A stretch of DNA of 64,000 bases from Anaspis maculata. Its lineage: Eukaryota; Arthropoda; Insecta; Coleoptera; Scraptiidae. Where the stretch lies: NCBI GenBank assembly GCA_949128115.1, contig OX421964.1, positions 43,812,601 through 43,876,600 of the forward strand. The letters are read 5' to 3'. The notes beneath the pieces were generated by a model that had not been told where the DNA came from, made no database searches, and worked only from the letters and a program-made list of their open reading frames with translations. Within the stretch, counting starts at the first letter, position 1. Each line of letters starts with the position of its first letter. The translations under genes and the position numbers were made by a program. Shown piece after piece: positions 20,617 to 32,247 of the stretch.

Positions 20617-23600
20617 TACTGACAGACAAAATTAGCGTTACACTTTTTCAAAATACTGGCACAGACGAACTCGTCAACAGATTTTTCCAAAAATTTTCGA
20701 GGAGCAAGCTTGAAGTGTTTTCCTCAAGTCTACAAACGCGCAAAGACGTGGTCCGCAAGATGACTGAGTTGTACGGTCTGAAAGGTAGAAATGACCAGAA
20801 ACCATTTTCGTAGAATTTTCCAACACATTCAAGAGATCTTCCTAATGCTGCAAAAGAGATGGTTTTCACTTAAAATCATGTCAGTAGGTGGTTCATACCC
20901 TCTGTAGTCTTCCTGCATGATTTAAACCGTAAAAAATGTTCACCCACTCGGTGTTAGTTCTTTGTTCAATGCAATGAGAAAATTTCCATATGATGTCCAA
21001 AAATGCTTTGTGTAATTTGAAAATCTGTTTTTTACGTACTTGAGAAGGTAATGCAGCAGAAAATGATCGGAGAAATTTCTTGTCTCCTTCGCAACCTCTT
21101 CATGTGGTAAGTCATTTTCTTACCATGAGCTGATAATCCGTTGTCGGAAGAATCGAAACAGTCCCGGTGATACCTGAAGGTTCATTGGAACCTCATTGCG
21201 CCATCGGCTTGGTATCCGACCCTCGAGGTCCTCAATTAACCATAATTCAACACCTTGTTGGTAACCTCTACAAGACCGGTGAAGGAAGCAGATTTTCTCA
21301 AACTCGCTCGAAAAAATGCTTTATCATTTGCCACTTATCCGCTCTGTATGGTCAAATACACAAAAAATCCTCATCTTGTGTTTTGAAGTCAATTTTTGTG
21401 ACTTCCGTGCATCAACTTGCACCCAGTGCAACTTTTAGGATTTTTATCGCATTTTATTCATCGCTCGTCAAGAGAAACCTCGATGCCTTCATTCATCAAC
21501 GTAATCACGAAAATGGATACACAGTTCCTCAGAGTCACGCAATCAGCCTTTATTTTGGATGTTGCAATGGGTTTCCCCAGGTGGGAACAGCCGGTCGAGT
21601 TGGCGGGTTGCTATGCTAGAGTACGTGGCTCATACCCAGGAAGTTTTTCAAAGTTTATTCGTCATTCTGCGCAACCAAAGCAGCCTTCCAAGGACTTGTG
21701 GTAACTCGTATTTCGAGAACAGAGGTCTACCTGAAGATTTTCAATCCTTGCAATCCTATCGTTGGTAATTTTGTATCGCTCGAATATTTTTTTCTGACAA
21801 GCGTCAACGTCAGGATCAGGCAGCAGTACCTTATTAATTGTTGTTAATTCACAATAATGGAAGGTATGATTCACATTTCGCAAAATTATCGGGTATAATA
21901 CCACGAGTGCAATGAAAATTACCGATAATTCTGAAAAATGCGTGTTGCCTGAAAACTGCATGAGTTTGTTTTCTCTGTTGTTCGAAAGCTAAAAGAGCCC
22001 GACCCCGCAGGGGGAGGGCTCTTCTTTCGAACAACAGAAGAAAACAAACGAATGCGGTTTTCTTATGGCAACACGCATTTTCAGAATTATCTGGTTCATT
22101 TTCATTGCAAAAGTGGTATTCGGAAGAATATTTCCCGAATAATTCTACAAATTATTCATATATTATTTCACACGACAATAAAATTGATGATACATGAATA
22201 GCCACCTAACTGTACTGAGCCGCAGAACAGAAAAGAGAACCAGAGGCTGATGTAAAAAGTGTGAAATCATTATGACTGCTCAATCCCAAATCGTTTCAAT
22301 TTCTTGCACATTCCTCTGGGTCCCTGAGTACTCGCTTGAGCATGAGCATCCCCATACAGTGTCCAGACTCCAACGCTGACACTGCACACGCATCATGTTT
22401 GTTTGACAGTAGGTGTTGAAACAATGACAGATCGATTGAATTATCGATATGGTCTTTCGGACTATCGCTTATTAATCCTCAAAATTTGTGTCCGAATTAT
22501 CGCGTTTTTGACGTATGAGTGAAATATTCAACGACAGGATTGCAAGGATTGAAAATCTTCAGGTAGACCTTTGTTCTCGGAATACCAGTTACCACCAGTC
22601 CTTGGAAGGCTCCTTTGGTTGCACAGAATGACGAATAAACTTTCAAAAACTTCCTGGGTACGAGCCACGTACTCTAGCATAGCAACCCGCCAACCCGACC
22701 GGCTGTTCGCACCTGGGAAAACCCATTGCAACATCCAAAATAAAGGCTGATTGCGTGACTCTGAGAAACTGTGCATGCATTTTCATGATTACGTTGATGA
22801 ATGAAGGCATCGAGGTTTCTCTTGACAAACGATGAATAAAATGCGATTAAAATTCTAAAAGTTGCACTGGGTGCAAGTTGATGCACGGAAGTCACAAAAA
22901 TTGACTTCAAAACACAAGATGAGGATTTTTTGTGTATTTGACCATACAGATCGGATAAGTGGCAAATGAAAAAGCATTTTTTTGAGCGAGTTTGAGAAAA
23001 TCTGCTTCCTTCACCATTCTTGTAGAGGGTACCAACAAGGTGTTGAATTATGGTTAATAAAGGACCTGGAGGGTCGGATACCAAGCCGATGGCGCAATGA
23101 GGTTTCAATGAAACTTGAGGTATCACCGGGACTGTTTTGATTCTTTCGACAACGGTTTATTAGCTGATGGTAAGGAAATGACTTACCACATGAAGAGGTT
23201 GCAAAGGAGACAAGAAATTTTTCCGATCATTTTCTGCTGCATTACCTTCTCAAGTACGTAAAAAACAGATTTTCAAATTACACAAAGCATTTTTGGAAAT
23301 CATATGGAAATTTTCTCATTGCATTGAACAAAGAACTAACACTGAGTGGGTGAACATTTTTCACGGTTTAAATCATGCAGGAAGACTACAGAGGGTATGA
23401 ACCACCTACTGACATGATTTTAAGTGAAAACCATCTCTTTTGCAGCCTTAGGAAGATCTCTTGAATGTGTTGGAAAATTCTACGAAAATGGTTTCTGGTC
23501 ATTTCTACCTTTTAGACCGTACAACTCAGTCATCTTGCGGACCACGTCTTTGCGCGTTTGTGGACTTGAAGAAAACACTTCAAGCTTGCTCCTCGAGAAA

Positions 23601-23676
23601 TTTTGAGAGAATCCGTTGACGGGTTCGTGTTCGCCAATATTTTAAAAAAGTGTAACGCTAATTTTGTCCGTCAGTA
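20617..23676. mobile_element. 3.06-kb fold-back element inserted in the LINE
   Basis: The arms of about 1.15 kb (20617-21775 and about 22530-23676) are reverse complements. The ends read TACTGACAGACAAAATTAGC and the matching inverse, close to the ends of Tc1-like transposons. TA is duplicated at 20615-20616 and 23677-23678. Removing the element with one TA joins the LINE halves in frame. ORFs of up to 150 aa are repeated in both arms but resemble no transposase, so it is probably non-autonomous. Confidence 0.88.
21870..22140. repeat. Fold-back nested in the centre of the 3-kb fold-back
   Basis: The segment between the arms holds its own hairpin. CTGTTGTTCGAAAG pairs with CTTTCGAACAACAG around a GAGCCCGACCCCGC...GAGGGCTC loop. 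The pairing extends outward through AATTCTGAAAAATGCGTGTTGCC and its inverse. This gives three levels of nesting at this locus. Confidence 0.75.
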
Positions 23677-24210
23677 TATGTCTTTCTTTCATATTCTGAT
23701 CCAACAAAGCCTCCGAGCAATCTTTTACCTGTAACTATTTTCACATCCGTTCCTGCAAATTTCATCTCCGCTTTTCCAATGTCATCTGGATGCACAACCA
23801 AGAAGGTTTTCTCCGCCTGCGGGTAATATCCATGTAATGGTCCATTTTCTTTCAAGCAATCCCACCACTTCCGAATATCCTCTATCTGTCCTTGACAAGA
23901 AGAGTCATCTGCATACCATGTTTGTGTTACGTTCTGAACCATCTTAAGCTTGCGAATCTGGGGCAGAGTGGCCAGTCCATAGAGGTACATCGAAAGCGGA
24001 TCCTCTTGTGTAACTCCTTCTCTGCTATAAAGTCTTTCCTTAGTACCAGCCATAACCAGTTCTGCATTACCTTTATAAAGTGCAACTTTCTCTACTGTCT
24101 CGCGTGTGACTTCAACTGATTCAAGGCGAGGAAGATCATTCAAATCAGAATGAATTTCCAACAAATTTGTGTCAGGATTAGTTCGTGAGGGATGTTTAGA
24201 ACCTAGGATA

Positions 24211-25111
24211 TCAAAAACGGTAAGTAATTAGTATTGTTAAAAAAATCGAAGAATTTTGAATATGGAAAGATGAAACTCTAGATTTTAACAATTAGTGATG
24301 TTAGAAATATAGTCGTGATTGGCGAAAATTCCTTGGCCTACTATTTTGAGAAACAAAACCGTCAACTGTTTTCACCAGCTTGGCCGCCATCTTGGATTTT
24401 CTTTTGGTGCAGTAGTCACAAAAACGACAGGGGACTATGAGTATGGTAGCGTTAGATAATTTCAATACGAAAAGTAACTTCCCAGAGAGCATTCGTTGCT
24501 TCTTTGGCGAGGAAAATTGCTATTTCATTATCTCCGGCTCCTGCGCGAATCCAGTACCGATGATGGCTGATTTGAAGCTGGAAGTGCCACAATACGTTTT
24601 GTACCATAAAACTTGATAGTTAGTAAAGTCAACCACCAAAATTTATGATCATGAATAAAATGGTTCATTGTTGGTGATTGGTTGAAGCAAAATGTGCTCA
24701 TTTTTAACAGAAAATGCATAAAAACTGTGTTTTTAGTGGACATTACAAAGCTTTGGAGGAAGACCTGCCGCCAAGATTGGCGGCGAAAGTCATGTAACTA
24801 GTTAAAGTGAGTAGCTCTAGAACGGGTAGCTGTCATGAATGGCGTAGGTTTCTTGAAGATCTCTAGGGAGGTCGCCAAAGATGTTTTTTCATGATAATAT
24901 TTTCAAGTACAGTCCCTTCCAAAAGTTTCTCTCTTCTCTAGGGACCAACTCTTTCGACCACGGAACATTTGCAAGACTCGAACAATTCATTTATTCGGTT
25001 TATTCGAAATCACCGCAGTACACGCGCGGAGCTGAAATAAGATTTGTGGTGGTGGTTTTTCACCAACTCACAGACTTTTGGGGGGGACTGTACTAGAAAT
25101 TATTATCATAG
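24211..25111. other. No recognisable gene
   Basis: AT-rich DNA. CTTGGCCGCCATCTTGG near 24381 repeats the core word of the 118-bp array at 39.3-39.7 kb. No supported coding region. Confidence 0.4.
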
Positions 25112-25350
25112 GTTATATCCCAAGAGCTATGAATTTTACCGGGTAAACTGCGGCTAGCTGGTTTTTGCAAAATTTTGCTTAGAAAATGTCTGAGACTTGA
25201 TAATCCACATATTAAAACCCCGAAACCGAAGGTCGAGGGGGTTTAAGTAAATTATCAAGTCGAAGACGTTTGCTACAAAGCAAAATTTTGCAAAAATATA
25301 GCTAGCCGTAGTTTGCATGGTAAGATTCATAGCTCGCGGGGTATATGATT
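25112..25350. repeat. Fold-back hairpin with about 110-bp arms
   Basis: The arms at about 25112-25222 and 25240-25350 are inverted copies. They share GCAAAATTTTGC, CGGCTAGCT/AGCTAGCCG and GACTTGATAAT. The loop is a short G/C-rich GGTCGAGGGGG segment. It is probably a MITE. Confidence 0.8.
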
Positions 25351-26342
25351 AGAGTATTTCCCAAATCAACACCTGGTGTATCCTCAAATCGACAGCTTTT
25401 AAACAATTTTTAAACGTTGCAAAGAAGCTTTTTTGTTTTGTAAATACCTACCCTATCCAGGGTCTACGCACTTCCCGTAAAACTGCCGTGGCAACGTTTT
25501 CGAGGGGTTGGCGTCTGGGGTTGAGCCGCCACTCCTGCTTCCCAGGTGGCACCAGCATCACTCTTCCCGCCCCTGATTGGTGATATTTCTCGGCTCGACC
25601 GATCCATACCTCGAGTCCCGAGACCCCCCGATCCGGCTGTCCAAAATCCTTGCCAAAATCGGAATTTGCAGCGCGGTAGGGCAGGGTTTCGCAGTGGCTG
25701 TGAGATTGCCAAAGTAACGTATTATGGCCCTGTTATGCTTTCAAGGTCATTTTTTTGGCACTGTTATGTCAACGCAAATGCCAGGTCAACGTCAATTATT
25801 GTGGCCTCGTTGTGGCCGCAGTCAAGAAAAACAAATCGTGAACGCAAAAGTGAAAACTTATTGCAATTGCATAGGTATATAGCAGTGTAGGTATACCTCG
25901 TGCTAAAAGTGTCTTTTCGGTATTCGCCAATTATGACCTCGCTTTGCTCGGTCTATACCTAACGGTCGCGCTCATACCGAAAAGATGCACTTTCAGCATT
26001 CATTACATAAACTACTGATTAGTTATCTACTCCCGTATCGTACTGCCGTACTGGCCACTTTTCGAGAAGCAAACGCGTGTCGTACTAGCGCTTGACTTTC
26101 ATGACACTGAAAGGCCTTTCGACCTCTAGAATTTTCACGTTTCTTTCAAATATTTGCGGCATAATAGATAAAATATATTTCAATTCTTGTTAGTTGAAAA
26201 GACGCCGTTGAGATCAAATATTGTACAGGTTGGTTTGGGTATACTCGGCTGCCCATTTCCTTAGTTGCGCCACTGGACATAATATTTTAGACGAATCAAC
26301 TCACCAATTCCTTTGATTTCAAGTGACCACAAAATTTTACAG
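25351..26342. other. No gene; one small hairpin
   Basis: A stem-loop pairs 25901-25923 with about 25974-25998 (AAAAGTGTCTTTTCGGTAT and its near inverse). The rest shows no supported feature. The last bases, TTTTACAG at 26335-26342, look like a splice acceptor for the transporter fragment that follows. Confidence 0.5.
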
Positions 26343-26919
26343 AGTTCTCCAGCCGAGAGCTATGGGAAAGCTGATTCTTTACTTCGCGCCTAACCAAACT
26401 GAGCTAACCAAAGGAGATGCTAGGTACTACGCAGCTGTGGTGATAGGCCTCAACCTGTTCAATTGTCTCTATGATCACAATTATCATCTTGTCGTGACGG
26501 GACTTGGGATTCAAATCAGAACGGCGTTTTGCTTACTGATATACAGGAAAGCATTAAAATTGAGCCCGCAAAGACTAAGCGATATTTCTTTCGGAAAAAT
26601 TGTCACGCTAAGTACCAAAGATGTTTACTCTTTCGAGATTTTCGTCATGTTTGCTAACGATATTTGGATTGGTGTTATAAAAACAGCCGTTATTTGTTAC
26701 ATCATCTACAATAAGATCGGGACGGCAGCTTTTGCAGGTGTTGGATTTTTCCTAATCCTTCTAGCGAATTATAAACAAATTTTTCGTTTGCCTCATTTTC
26801 CAGCGTTCTTTTTTGGAACAAAAATATTAGTTATTATAGTTATAGCAAGTTTAGTGTCCATGCAAGTTATTCTGTGGATTAGTGTTCGATATTGGATAGT
26901 GGGGCAGTATTCAAAGTAG
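26343..26919 (+). pseudogene. ABCC (MRP4-like) transporter: two exon fragments fused
   Basis: The frame encodes pieces of a multidrug-resistance-type ABC exporter of the plasma membrane. The first piece (26343 to about 26775) follows a TTTTACAG acceptor. It has VLQPRAMGKLILYF, then IRTAFCLLIYRKALKLSP and GKIVTLSTKDV, then membrane segments ending AGVGFFLILL. It aligns with the first transmembrane domain of ABCC4. A second acceptor-like TTTGCCTCATTTTCCAG ends at 26803. Behind it, FFFGTKILVIIVIASLVS and RYWIVG resemble the first helix of the second transmembrane domain. The rest of the first membrane domain and the first nucleotide-binding domain are missing between them, and no ABC motif lies downstream. 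I read this as a deleted or pseudogenised copy. Confidence 0.7.
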
Positions 26920-28573
26920 TTTTTGTGCAACGTTTTATTCAACAAGTTCTGGATTCCCTGCGGGGACCCCTCGCCCAAGTGCGCATATCCCCCATGCAGC
27001 CCTCAAGTCAAGCTAGGACATCCGGAGCCGGTTTTGAACTCAGCAGTAGCAGTAGGAACCTTCAGAACCCTACAGAAGATGGCTTTGCTGCTTCCAGTTC
27101 CCATTACCTGCGCATCTTCGATCCTGCTTGTGAAAATTGGAGTTCATCTCAAAAGTGTTTGTCTCCGCCTGGACAATTTAGTGAACCTCATTGTTGCGTC
27201 CGTTACAGAATAATTTTATTTGTATACATTTCCTCAATAAATGTTCGATTTTTACTAATATCTGGTTTTCTTAACCGTCCACAAAACGGGAAGAAAGTGA
27301 TGTAGAAGCATTTTTGTTCTGCTTCGTTTGTGCAAGGAGTTGCTAAGGGAATTTACTTAGCAACTCCTCGCACAAACGGAGCAAGAGCATTTATAGACAG
27401 TTTGCACATTTCAAATTCCGCGCCTGTTTTTGCGCCTCTAGCGGTAGAAAAGCACTCCTTTGGAAGGTAGACATGCGCATGTCACGTTGACAAGCGCTTT
27501 GAAAGTCCGTGGCGCGAGATTTTTGAGTGACTGATTGTGAGGTGTGATGGATAAATCTATATCTTTTGGGTTCAGGCCGGTTTCCTTCCAGCATAAAACA
27601 GCCGGCAATGCCGGTAAAGGGAAGATGCTGGAGGAAGCATGCAAGTCATATTTTCAATCTTGTGGAGGTAGCAGGCCAAATAAAGGCGAAGGTAATTCGC
27701 CAGACCTCAGTCAACTTGCCTCGAAGCAGTATAGCTCTTTTTTTTGCTACAAAATGGTCACTGCATACCCTGTGGTAGACTCGTGGGTGCCACACTTCTG
27801 TTTCACTTTTACTGGAAAGGTGAAAAGATTGAATTTAGGTTGATCAGAAAAATTTCCGGGTTGTCTTCACTTGGCTTTTTTTACATTATTTATCCAAACT
27901 TGCCGTCGATCAACTTGGTGCCATCTTCCAAAGAATCTATAAAATACCACAGATCTTTTTCCTGCATTATAATAGGTACTAGCTTTCGCCGGGGCCGCTT
28001 CGCGGCCCCTAAGCGAAGCCTAGTCCTTGTTTGCTCGCGCTTCTCGTAGGGTGATATTTTCATGAGTGACCTGCATTCGCAGTGTTTTTGTTTGTCATGA
28101 GATTGTGTCGCAATTCGTTCATTTCGTTGTTCGTTGTTCTTCAGTTTCTCTGCATTCTAACGGTGCTCAATCTGTTGATTCGTTGGGAACGTATATACGT
28201 ACTTCGCGCTCTTCAACTTTTTCATTTTTTTGCTGTTCGGTTTTTTTTCCGCCATTTTGCTATAGAACTGGCAAGATCTTCTCTTCCACGTTGGGCACTG
28301 TATAAAATATATATCACATCAACTTTTTATTAACAACTGCTAAGAAACAGGTGTTCAAAACCACGACGGATCTTTGTACAATGTGTACTTTGTACTTTGT
28401 GTCTTTGAACAATTGTTGGTTCAAAGATGGTTGATACAGGTTGGTTTTGATACAGATCTTAAGGTGCCCTTTCCATATATCCACTTCATACCTATGCCGT
28501 TTTGGCTGCCATATTGGAAATATAGCGCTTAAAAATCCAATTTTTTGCAAAATTTGTGTGTTGTGTTTAATAA
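26920..28573. other. No recognisable gene; one hairpin
   Basis: A hairpin with about 41-bp arms lies at 27307-27348/27354-27394, sharing GGAGTTGCTAAG/CTTAGCAACTCC. A GC palindrome GGGGCCGCTTCGCGGCCCC lies near 27991. ORFs such as 27544-27843 resemble nothing I know. Confidence 0.45.
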
Positions 28574-29866
28574 TGTTACAAGTGGCAATTCTGAAAAACC
28601 CGCGATCTTTCTATAGACTCTTCCCATTAGGTCGCAGTGTGCAGGTGCGGAGCTCTGGTTCGTTCCAGAACATGCGTGTAGGCTTTTGCCCGTGGAACTA
28701 AAGGAGACTTTAGCAGTGGGTCAAGACCACGAACCTGTAGTATAGCTGGACAGATGATAACAGAGGGGGAAATGACGCCAGGCGGGCGCTGCCATGAGAT
28801 TATGTGGTCACCAAGTTTTTTGTTTTCAACGGTTGGCATCACCTGCCACGGCAACGGTCTGATTCTACGAGTTACCTAGGTATATCCCGTTCACTTTTCA
28901 TTGTCAGTAGAATGACTTTTTGTAGCAAAAATAAAGTGACAAGCTGGAGCGCTGGAGAGATACGGCTGACGGTCGCTGATAGTTTTGATCTAAAACTTTG
29001 CATGTGCCATCAGCCGTAGCCGTAGCCCCCCAGCTTGTCACTTTATTTTTTATTCAAAAACTCATTCCACTGAAAATGAAAAGTGAACGGGATATAGGTA
29101 CAAGTCGCCGAAATCAAAACCAGAAATCAAGATATTATCCCAGATCAAGATGGCGCGGCACTGACAGCCAAGCACCGACTGTCACCGAGCGAAAATTCTT
29201 CCAGTGAACCTCAAACGTTCCATGTAATAACGGTAAACTCTTGCAAATCTTCATGGATCGGTAACAAATTTAGCTGAAAATTATATTAATATACACTTGA
29301 ATTATATATATATATTTATAAAATAGAATATATAGTCATAGTCATCAATACATAAAACTGCTCCGTTGAATATTGAAAGCCACTCTCGAAGCCGCTACCA
29401 AACGTTTTGGGAATGTTGGGTACCGGTGCATAATAAGATGGCGACTTCCAGAGGAGGGGTCATAAGTTGTTGGGGGAATCTGGGGGATTAGCAGTCCACC
29501 TATATTACAGGTTCGTGGTCAAGACACATATATCCACTTTGGCGGAGGTGCCGACATATCAGAACACACGGGAAGCACGCAAAAGGTGTGTGATTTTTCG
29601 GGAGTCGCCTAGAAATCGAATGCCGGGTCACTGTTGAATTTGCTGAAGTACTCATGGAATATATAAAGCATAATTATATAAAGCACTGATCGTCGCCTTA
29701 CGAGGGTGTTGAATGCGAAGTGGTAGCGAGCGGGAAGGAGCGAATGTTACCTGCGATATTCTCAAGCGTGAATAATTGTTGACGTGTATTTATTGCAGTA
29801 CGCAGTGATAAAACAGTGTGTGTTTTCAAACGAGTATTAACGAACCTGTACGCAAAATACGTAACA
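28574..29866 (+). repeat. 5' LTR, interrupted
   Basis: The segments 28574-28724 and 29521-29866 together align with the 3' LTR. They share ATTCTG...CGCGAT, AGACTCTT.CCATTAG, GGGAGTCGCCTAGAAATCG, TATATAAAGCA and the ACGCAAAATACGTAACA end. The interruption is the fold-back at 28725-29520. Confidence 0.85.
28725..29520. mobile_element. Fold-back element inside the LTR
   Basis: The terminal inverted repeats begin GACCACGAACCTGTA and end with TACAGGTTCGTGGTC. A tighter nested hairpin at about 28878-29098 pairs TATCCCGTTCACTTTTCA and AAAATAAAGTGACAAGCTGG with their inverses. Flanking AA on both sides is the only target duplication visible. No coding sequence. Confidence 0.8.
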
Positions 29867-29886
29867 TTTGGTGTCAGAAAGCGGTA
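29867..29886 (+). other. Primer binding site region
   Basis: TTTGGTGTCAGAAAGCGG directly follows the 5' LTR. TGGTGTCAGAAGxGGG-like words occupy this position in many gypsy elements. I do not name the tRNA. Confidence 0.6.
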
Positions 29887-30029
29887 TAATTGAGAGTTGT
29901 TTGGTCTGCGACTACAAGGTGGTAGAAAGTATTGGAATTGATTAGTAAATGCCGGGGACGAGAAGTATGTCGAAGAGAGCCAAATACGTTGCGGCTATCG
30001 TGCTGGAATTGAAGAGTGTTCTAGAAGAG

Positions 30030-30745
30030 CAGGGCTGATGGCGGCTATGGAACAGCACATGCGATACCTTGACGGCAATGTGGGACAGCTAGTAGAGAAC
30101 ACTGCAACAATGGAGGCAAACATGCTGCAGCCGGCAGATATTCATCGTGTGAAACTGCCAATCTTCGATGGACAAAGCCAAGGTGAACGGATGGAATGAC
30201 GAAGATAAAGCTAAGGCACTCATCCTTGCTTCAAAAAGTCCAGCGTTGGACCTGCTGCAGACGCTTCCGGAGAGTGAGTAGAAGGATTCACAGAAGCTTC
30301 TCAAGGTTCTGGAACTCCGCTATGGAGATCATCGCAGACGGCACGTTCACCAAGCTAATTTTTTGGCAAGAACGCAGAGAAGCGGAGAAAGTTCACAGGA
30401 ATTTGGAGCTGATGTCCAGAGGCTGGCTCTTCTTGCGTACCCAATGTACCCAGCGCACTACTTGACAGACATCAGTGGGCGTTGTGGAATTCGGAGGTTC
30501 ACATACTGCCAAGAAGTCGATCGAGAAAATGTATGGGGAAATCCTCAACGCTTTGCTTTGGCTGTGGAAGATCGGGACATCTTCGTCGAGACTGCAGGCA
30601 ATGGTCAAGTTCAGCAGACCGTTCCATAGCGGAACGGGGAACTGCTGATCGAGAAAGTCTCCAACCGAGAGAAAGCAATCGCGCAGGAGGAAGACCGCGT
30701 TGCTTCAATTGTGGGAAAGATGACCATCTGCAGCGTGACTGCTAG
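30030..30745 (+). pseudogene. Gag remnant of the family B gypsy element
   Basis: Fragments in several frames encode HRVKLPIFDGQSQ, ESSQEFGADVQRLALLAYP and two zinc knuckles, CFGCGRSGHLRRDC and CFNCGKDDHLQRDC. Stop codons (near 30280) and frameshifts separate them. The knuckles here keep their histidines, unlike the second knuckle of the intact element at 12.5 kb. Confidence 0.8.
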
Positions 30746-31024
30746 CAACGGTACCGTTCAGCAGACCGTTCCATGAGGGTCTGCTGCTGCTGCTCGAAGG
30801 AGTCAACATCGTCCTGGAAAGAGTCATGGCAATGGCAACAGGGATGGTCTTGTTCACAGACAACGCAACGAGGACTTCAGGCATGGCAAGAGTGTAGACC
30901 AGCGGAATGGAAACAATAAAGTCAAGGCAATCGTTGTCGAAACTCCGAGAAATTGGACCACGGCTGAGCTCAGAGCCCAGTCATCGGTTCACTTGCTGAA
31001 AGAAAAGAACTTGGCCAGGACAGA

Positions 31025-32230
31025 GCAGAGTGGCCGAGATCTCTGGTGAAGGGCCCGTATTCAAGGCTCTTTGGGCACAGTGGAGTTCTCTGAAGATAGA
31101 GAATGGGCTGCTGAAGAGAGTTTGGGAGAGTCCTGATAGGAATAAGGACATGGTTGAATTAGTGCTTCCCAAGAAAGAGTGAAAGAGGTACTGAAGGAGA
31201 TGCACGATGGCGTCACTGGAGGGCACCTGGGGGTGAACAAAACGTTGGCAAGGTGCGCGAGCGGTTCTAAAGGGTAAACTGCCGGGACGACGTGAAAACA
31301 TGGTGTCGCCAGTGCGAGGTTTGTGTGGCCAGTAAAGGACCAAAAACTCGCAGCCGAGGGGAACTGATGACTTACAATGTTGGAGCGCCTTTTGAACGCA
31401 TCGCGATCGATGTGGCTGGCCCGTTCCCGACAACGGAAGATGGCAACAAATACATCCTGGTTGCCATGGACTACTTCAGCAAGTGGCCGGGAGCGTACGC
31501 CCTACCCAACCAAGAGGCTTCTACAGTGACGAGGGTGCTGGTGGACAATCTCATTATCCGTTTTCAGTACCTCTAGAATCACACTCAGACAATGGACGAA
31601 ACTTTGAATCCAACGTGTTCCAAGGCATCTGCACTTTACTCGGGATGCAGAAGACCAGGACGACGCCCTTTCACCCACGGTCCGACGGAATGGTTGAACG
31701 GTTCAACAAGACAATGGAGCAGCACCTGTCGAAGGTCGTTGACGAGGATCAGCGAGACTGGGATCGTCATCTGCCGATATTCCTAATGGCATATCGTGCT
31801 GCCATTCACGACAACACGAGATAAACACCGGCACGTGTTCATTTTTTTCCGAGAGATCCGCCTTCCCTGCGATGTACAATTTGGCACGCCGGAGAATGAT
31901 CCTAAAGACATCTCAGAATACGTCGACGACCTCAGACAAAGAATGTGCGACATCCACGAATTGGTTCGAAAACGGATTCTAATCGCCACCGACCGAATAA
32001 AGACCGGGATTTCAAGTGGGTGACCTGATCTGGGTGTACAACCCCAACGCAAGAAAGGGAGGTCTCCGAAATTGTATCCGTCATGGGAAGGACCGTACAC
32101 AGTCAGTCAGTCAGGAGGATTAATGACGTCGTGTACAGAGTCCGGCGAGCCCCAAGAGCCAACATGAGAATTGTCCACCTTGATCGCCTTGCACGTTACT
32201 CGGGGAGTAACGATGAGCCTATTTGGGACT
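31025..32230 (+). pseudogene. Integrase remnant of the family B gypsy element
   Basis: Frames encode HDGVTGGHLGVNKTLAR and CEVCVASKG (zinc domain), AIDVAGPFPTTEDG (first Asp), SDNGRNFESNVF (second Asp), HPRSDGMVERFNKTM (Glu) and the C-terminal GDLIWVYNP and HLDRLARY. A frameshift separates the first two acidic residues near 31570, and others follow near 31820 and 32020. The gene is dead. Confidence 0.88.
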
Positions 32231-32247
32231 AACAGGCATGGGGGCAG

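Larger units (their letters stand above)
19375..24210 (-). pseudogene. LINE with YADD reverse transcriptase and restriction-like endonuclease, split by a fold-back element
   Basis: On the minus strand 24210-23679 encodes part of a reverse transcriptase with REGVTQEDPLSMYLYGL and the catalytic WYADDSS. The product continues in 20614-19375 with the thumb (PQSAHAVATKSLQAEWAFL, LPVRNGGLE). It then reaches a zinc finger CDGCEEAFDVQHALKC (CX2CX7HX3C), followed by R-x-D (IRADLA), FDVRV and KKSKY, the pattern of the C-terminal restriction-like endonuclease of R2-type early LINEs. The 5' part is missing. Frameshifts lie near 20340 and 20035, and a 3.06-kb element interrupts the frame between Tyr and Met codons. 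The usual QGDP is QEDP here. The family assignment rests on motif order, so the exact clade is uncertain. Confidence 0.85.

Noticed and set aside
21167..23126. Pair of 150-codon ORFs, one on each strand
   Set aside because: They are the same sequence in the two arms of the 3-kb fold-back and show no transposase or other motif. I regard them as chance frames, although their survival in both arms is mildly curious.
27544..27843. 99-codon ORF
   Set aside because: There are no recognisable motifs and overlapping frames of similar length exist on the other strand.
30978..31433. 150-codon minus-strand ORF
   Set aside because: It is the antisense shadow of the family B integrase remnant.
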